From NCBI GenBank assembly GCA_009776385.1, contig WRFT01000066.1, forward strand, positions 1 through 8,874: a stretch of DNA of 8,874 bases. The letters are read 5' to 3'. The notes under the pieces were generated by a model that was not told the DNA's origin, searched no databases, and was given only the letters and a program-made list of their open reading frames with translations. The stretch is from Clostridia bacterium. GTDB taxonomy: Bacteria; Bacillota; Clostridia; Christensenellales; Aristaeellaceae. A program made the position numbers and the translations under genes. Shown one piece after another: positions 6,399 to 8,874 of this stretch. Numbering within the stretch: position 1 is the stretch's first letter; every line of letters starts with the position of its first letter.

Positions 6399-7297
6399 TA
6401 CTGTGCGATACCCACGCGGATACACTGTTTGAAATGGGCGTGAAAGGCAACCGCTCCCCGTTGATCACCGCGGCATCCCTTTTAGCGGGAGGACTATCCT
6501 TGCAGGTGCTGGCGCTATGGTCGGGGCCGGATGGAAACGCGGGAGAGCCGGAGTTGATTGTTCAACGCGAACTGAACGCCTTTGAAACACTGCTACAGGA
6601 AGGACTGCCGCAGGTGCGGAACCCCCGGGAAGCCATGGAAGGGAAACCCGCGCTGATGCTGTCTATAGAGGGCTGCGAAGTGTTTGAAAGCGGGCTTGAC
6701 GCCGTGGACCGATACGCGGAACGCGGCGTCAGAATGGCCGCGCTTGTTTGGAACCATGAAAACAAATTCGCCAAACCGGCCAAATCCGGCAGCCGCGAGG
6801 GATTATCGGAGGACGGCTTGTCCGTGGCCCTTCACATGCAGCGCCTGCACATGGCGGTGGATGTATCGCATTTAAACGAGCAAGGCTTTTTAGATTTGTT
6901 TTTAAAGACAAAAGCGCCGCCTTTGGCATCCCATAGCTGCTGCGACGCCCTATGCCCCCATTTTAGAAATCTGACGGATGAGCAAATTCGTATCATGATA
7001 CGAAACGGCGGCTATATCGGCGTGAATTTCTACCCCCTCTTTTTAACGGGCGGGGCCGCCGATATCGGAGATGTCGTGAACCATATCGATCATATTTGCC
7101 AGTTAGGCGGTTCAAAGCATGTGGGTTTCGGCTCAGACTTTGATGGTATTGAAGTCACACCGGACGGACTCGCTTCACCCGCAGATTTCCCTAAACTGCC
7201 GGAGCTGTTAAGGAACAGGGGCTATCGGGATAAGGACGTTGAAGCCATCGCGGGATTGAATCTGCTGGCGTATTTCGACCGTGTCGACGCGGTATAA
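6395..7297 (+). CDS. Membrane dipeptidase (peptidase family M19)
   Basis: This is a zinc dipeptidase of the renal dipeptidase family, 300 residues. These enzymes hydrolyse dipeptides and sometimes dipeptides with unusual or D residues. The ligands known from human renal dipeptidase all have counterparts: H7 and D9 (DTHAD), E92 (SIEGCE), H159 (DVSH), H180 (ASHS) and the catalytic-site Asp D248 in GSDFDG. The spacing of 21 between the two late histidines is the same as in the human enzyme. PHFRNLTDEQIR and IGVNFYP are also family hallmarks. There is no signal peptide, so it should be cytoplasmic. Start 6395 has AAGGAGG at 6381-6387, 7 nt upstream, and overlaps the previous stop (ATGA). Linkage to the GuaA-like protein and the phosphoesterase suggests a shared pathway, perhaps turnover of a peptide or conjugate, but the sequence does not show which. 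Confidence 0.95.
   Translation: MILCDTHADTLFEMGVKGNRSPLITAASLLAGGLSLQVLALWSGPDGNAGEPELIVQRELNAFETLLQEGLPQVRNPREAMEGKPALMLSIEGCEVFESGLDAVDRYAERGVRMAALVWNHENKFAKPAKSGSREGLSEDGLSVALHMQRLHMAVDVSHLNEQGFLDLFLKTKAPPLASHSCCDALCPHFRNLTDEQIRIMIRNGGYIGVNFYPLFLTGGAADIGDVVNHIDHICQLGGSKHVGFGSDFDGIEVTPDGLASPADFPKLPELLRNRGYRDKDVEAIAGLNLLAYFDRVDAV
6987..7004. repeat. Perfect 18-bp palindrome inside the dipeptidase gene
   Basis: TTCGTATCA (6987-6995) is followed directly by its exact reverse complement TGATACGAA (6996-7004). It encodes the end of the conserved NLTDEQIR helix and the following residues (IRIMIRN). It may be chance shaped by codon choice or a protein-binding site; no second copy was noticed in the window. 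Confidence 0.5.
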
Positions 7298-7311
7298 TGC
7301 GCCCGTTACCG

Positions 7312-7350
7312 GCGCTCCGCGTTTCATTGAAATTGGGGCGCGTTTATTGT
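7312..7350 (+). terminator. Probable intrinsic terminator of the GuaA-like/phosphoesterase/dipeptidase operon
   Basis: GCGCTCC (7312-7318) pairs with GGGGCGC (7335-7341) with one G-T pair. After a small internal loop the inner bases GTTT and AAAT pair around CATTG. The stem is followed by GTTTATTGT, a moderately T-rich tail. It lies 15 nt after the dipeptidase stop, as expected for an operon end. The T-run is interrupted, so efficiency is uncertain. It overlaps the -35 element of the next promoter. Confidence 0.5.
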
Positions 7351-7355
7351 ATACT
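7327..7355 (+). promoter_or_regulatory. Sigma-A-type promoter for the NifU-like/GGGtGRT operon
   Basis: The -35 box TTGAAA (7327-7332) and the -10 box TATACT (7350-7355) each match consensus at five of six positions and are separated by an ideal 17-nt spacer. Transcription should begin near 7362, giving a leader of about 48 nt before the ATG at 7410. It is the clearest promoter in the window and implies that region 3 is expressed independently of the upstream operon. Confidence 0.72.
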
Positions 7356-7374
7356 GCCAAAAGAGAAATGATGA

Positions 7375-7391
7375 CGCCGCATTTTGCGGCG
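7375..7391 (+). promoter_or_regulatory. 5'-leader hairpin before the NifU-like gene
   Basis: CGCCGC (7375-7380) and GCGGCG (7386-7391) form a perfect 6-bp GC stem with loop ATTTT. It ends 3 nt before the Shine-Dalgarno AGGAGGA (7395-7401). In the predicted transcript it lies near the 5' end and may stabilise the mRNA or modulate ribosome loading. No known riboswitch class is recognisable in so short a leader. Confidence 0.45.
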
Positions 7392-7409
7392 GACAGGAGG
7401 AGTCGGTAG

Positions 7410-8102
7410 ATGCAGTATTCACGTGAAGTGGAAGAGATGACCTGCGTGAAGAAGGGCCCGAATCACGGACCCGCCCCTATACCGGAAGAGGGCCGCTGGG
7501 TACAGGCGAAAGAAATTAAGGATATATCCGGCTTGACGCACGGCGTAGGCTGGTGCGCGCCGCAGCAGGGCGCTTGTAAACTAACATTGAACGTAAAAGA
7601 CGGGGTCATTCAAGAAGCGTTGGTGGAAACCATAGGCTGCTCGGGCATGACGCATTCAGCGGCGATGGCAGCCGAGTTTCTATCGGGCAAAACAATATTG
7701 GAGGCGCTTAACACCGACTTGGTATGCGACGCCATTAACACGGCAATGCGCGAGCTTTTTTTACAAATCGCCTATGGCCGAACGCAATCGGCTTACTCTG
7801 AGGACGGCTTGCCGGTGGGCGCCGCCATGGAAGACCTCGGCAAGGGCTTACGCAGTCAAATCGGCACCATGTACGGAACGCTCGCCAAGGGCGTGCGCTA
7901 CTTGGAAATGGCGGAGGGATATGTTACCAAACTCGCGCTGGACAAGGAAAGCGAGGTCATCGGTTATCAGTTTGTCCACTTAGGCAAGATGATGGAAGCG
8001 ATTAAAAAGGGCATGGATCCCAAGGAAGCGCTGGAGAAGAACACCGGAACATACGGCCGGTTCACGGAAGCGGACCGGTATATCGACCCCAGGCATCAAT
8101 GA
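7410..8102 (+). CDS. NifU-N-like iron-sulfur cluster scaffold protein (partner of GGGtGRT protein)
   Basis: This 230-residue protein is related to the NifU/IscU scaffold fold, which assembles Fe-S clusters on cysteines. The match runs from about residue 54: GACKLTLNVKDGVIQEALVE, then IGCSGMTHSAAM, then FLSGKTILEAL, mirroring the NifU order of CGD strand, GC-x-AS-S loop and GKT-x-EAL. Cysteines are C12, C49, C56, C77 and C106. C56 and C77 correspond to the first two scaffold cysteines, but the KHCS segment with the third is not present, and C106 lies earlier than expected. About 110 C-terminal residues (GRTQSAYSEDGLPVG onward) have no NifU counterpart and look largely helical. AGGAGGA lies 8 nt before the ATG. 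The next gene follows 22 nt after the stop, in the pairing I recall from other Clostridia. The family is usually annotated as an Fe-S scaffold; its clients are unknown. Confidence 0.82.
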   Translation: MQYSREVEEMTCVKKGPNHGPAPIPEEGRWVQAKEIKDISGLTHGVGWCAPQQGACKLTLNVKDGVIQEALVETIGCSGMTHSAAMAAEFLSGKTILEALNTDLVCDAINTAMRELFLQIAYGRTQSAYSEDGLPVGAAMEDLGKGLRSQIGTMYGTLAKGVRYLEMAEGYVTKLALDKESEVIGYQFVHLGKMMEAIKKGMDPKEALEKNTGTYGRFTEADRYIDPRHQ

Positions 8103-8124
8103 CAAGTGAAGAGAGGTGAGAAAC

Positions 8125-8874
8125 ATGGCACAGTTTGAAGGATATGACAGACGCATCGCTAAGATAGAAAAAGTGCTGAACGATTATGGCTTTGAATCGC
8201 TTGACAGCATCCGGGATACATTGCTGGGTATGGGCATTGATGTGGCGGCCATCGTTCACGGTATACAACCCATCGCCTTTGAAAATGCCGTATGGGCCTA
8301 TATTTTAGGCAGCGGTATCGCGGTTAAAAAGGGGATAAAGAACGCGGCGGACGCCGCCGAGGCTATCGGTGACGGCCTGCAGGCGTTTTGCATACCGGGT
8401 TCGGTTGCGGACCAACGGGATGTCGGCCACGGGCACGGCGCTTTGGCGGCAATGCTCCTTCGGGAGGATACCAAGTGCTTCGCCTTTTTAGCGGGCCATG
8501 AGAGTTTTGCTGCCGCCGAGGGCGCCATCGGCATCACGCGGACAGCCAACAAGGTACGAACGGAACCGCTGCGCGTGATACTCAACGGACTGGGTAAGGA
8601 CGCCGCATACGTGATTGCCCGTATTAATGGGTTCACCTATGTACAGACGCGTTTTGACTATCCCACGGGTGAGCTTCATATTGTTAAGGAAATCGCATAT
8701 TCCAACGGAGACAAAGCCAAGGTACGCTGTTATGGCGCCGATGATGTCAGCGAGGGCGTGGCAATCATGCGCCACGAGAAAGTGGATGTGTCCATTACGG
8801 GCAACTCCACCAACCCGACGCGTTTCCAGCAGCCCGTAGCGGGAACATATAAGAAGTGGGCAAACGAAAACGGC
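8125..8874 (+). CDS. GGGtGRT-family protein, 3'-truncated by window end
   Basis: I recognise the N-terminal 250 residues of the GGGtGRT family (about 330 residues, function not established as far as I know). Characteristic stretches are GIQPIAFENAVWAY (46-59), FCIPGSVADQRDVGHGHG (88-105), FAFLAGHESFAAAEGAIG (119-136), RVILNGLGKDAAYVI (150-164), CYGADDVSEGVAIM (202-215) and SITGNSTNPTRFQ (223-235). The name-giving Gly-rich motif should lie just beyond the window, so it cannot be checked. The protein looks soluble, with no signal peptide or membrane helix. It has three cysteines (89, 118, 202) and several conserved-looking histidines (102, 104, 125), which could bind metal or an Fe-S cluster; this is inference. 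The Gly-rich, Asn/Asp-rich loops suggest an enzyme. AGAGGTGA lies 5 nt before ATG 8125, 22 nt after the NifU-like stop, so the two are cotranscribed and probably act together. Confidence 0.9.
   Translation, partial: MAQFEGYDRRIAKIEKVLNDYGFESLDSIRDTLLGMGIDVAAIVHGIQPIAFENAVWAYILGSGIAVKKGIKNAADAAEAIGDGLQAFCIPGSVADQRDVGHGHGALAAMLLREDTKCFAFLAGHESFAAAEGAIGITRTANKVRTEPLRVILNGLGKDAAYVIARINGFTYVQTRFDYPTGELHIVKEIAYSNGDKAKVRCYGADDVSEGVAIMRHEKVDVSITGNSTNPTRFQQPVAGTYKKWANENG

Noticed and set aside
8298..8775. Minus-strand open frames opposite the GGGtGRT gene
   Set aside because: They are shadows of a well-conserved coding region, with low-complexity Ala/Ser/Pro composition and no recognisable domain.
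1..8874. CRISPR array, tRNA/rRNA, transposase, attachment site or phage genes
   Set aside because: No regularly spaced repeats, RNA-gene signatures or mobile-element proteins were seen on either strand; genes fill nearly the whole window and no gap exceeds about 115 nt.

Overview
The window looks like a piece of chromosome from an anaerobic Bacillota (Clostridia-like) bacterium, probably gut or fermentative. This rests on three things: strong purine-rich Shine-Dalgarno sequences (AGGAGG type), a CUT1 sugar importer without its own ATPase next to a LacI regulator, and the NifU-like/GGGtGRT gene pair, which I know from memory mainly from anaerobic Firmicutes. Order or genus cannot be given from sequence reading alone. 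All nine supported genes are on the + strand; I found no RNA gene, insertion sequence, phage gene or CRISPR array.

Region 1 (1-4060) is a carbohydrate uptake locus. It holds the C-terminal three quarters of a family 1 solute-binding protein (5' end cut by the window), two membrane permeases (MalF-like and MalG-like, start and stop overlapping by 4 nt) and a LacI/GalR-family regulator. A strong hairpin lies between the binding-protein gene and the first permease gene, and a palindrome lies in front of the regulator. The ATPase is absent, as is common for CUT1 systems that share one MsmK/UgpC-type ATPase. The sugar cannot be named.

Region 2 (4141-7297) is a tightly packed three-gene operon with overlaps of 10 nt and 4 nt. 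It encodes a strongly diverged GMP-synthase (GuaA) paralogue, a calcineurin-like metallophosphoesterase with an N-terminal membrane segment, and an M19 (renal/membrane dipeptidase family) peptidase. The GuaA paralogue has lost the glutaminase cysteine, the lid loop and part of the C-terminal domain, so it is unlikely to be a housekeeping GMP synthase. The other two enzymes keep all their metal-binding residues. The shared pathway is unknown.

Region 3 (7298-8874) starts with a probable terminator hairpin that overlaps a good sigma-A-type promoter (TTGAAA, 17-nt spacer, TATACT). The promoter drives a NifU-N-like Fe-S scaffold protein and, 22 nt downstream, a GGGtGRT-family protein cut by the window end before its name-giving motif. 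The function of this pair is unknown to me. With the degenerate GuaA operon, it is the best candidate for undescribed biology here.
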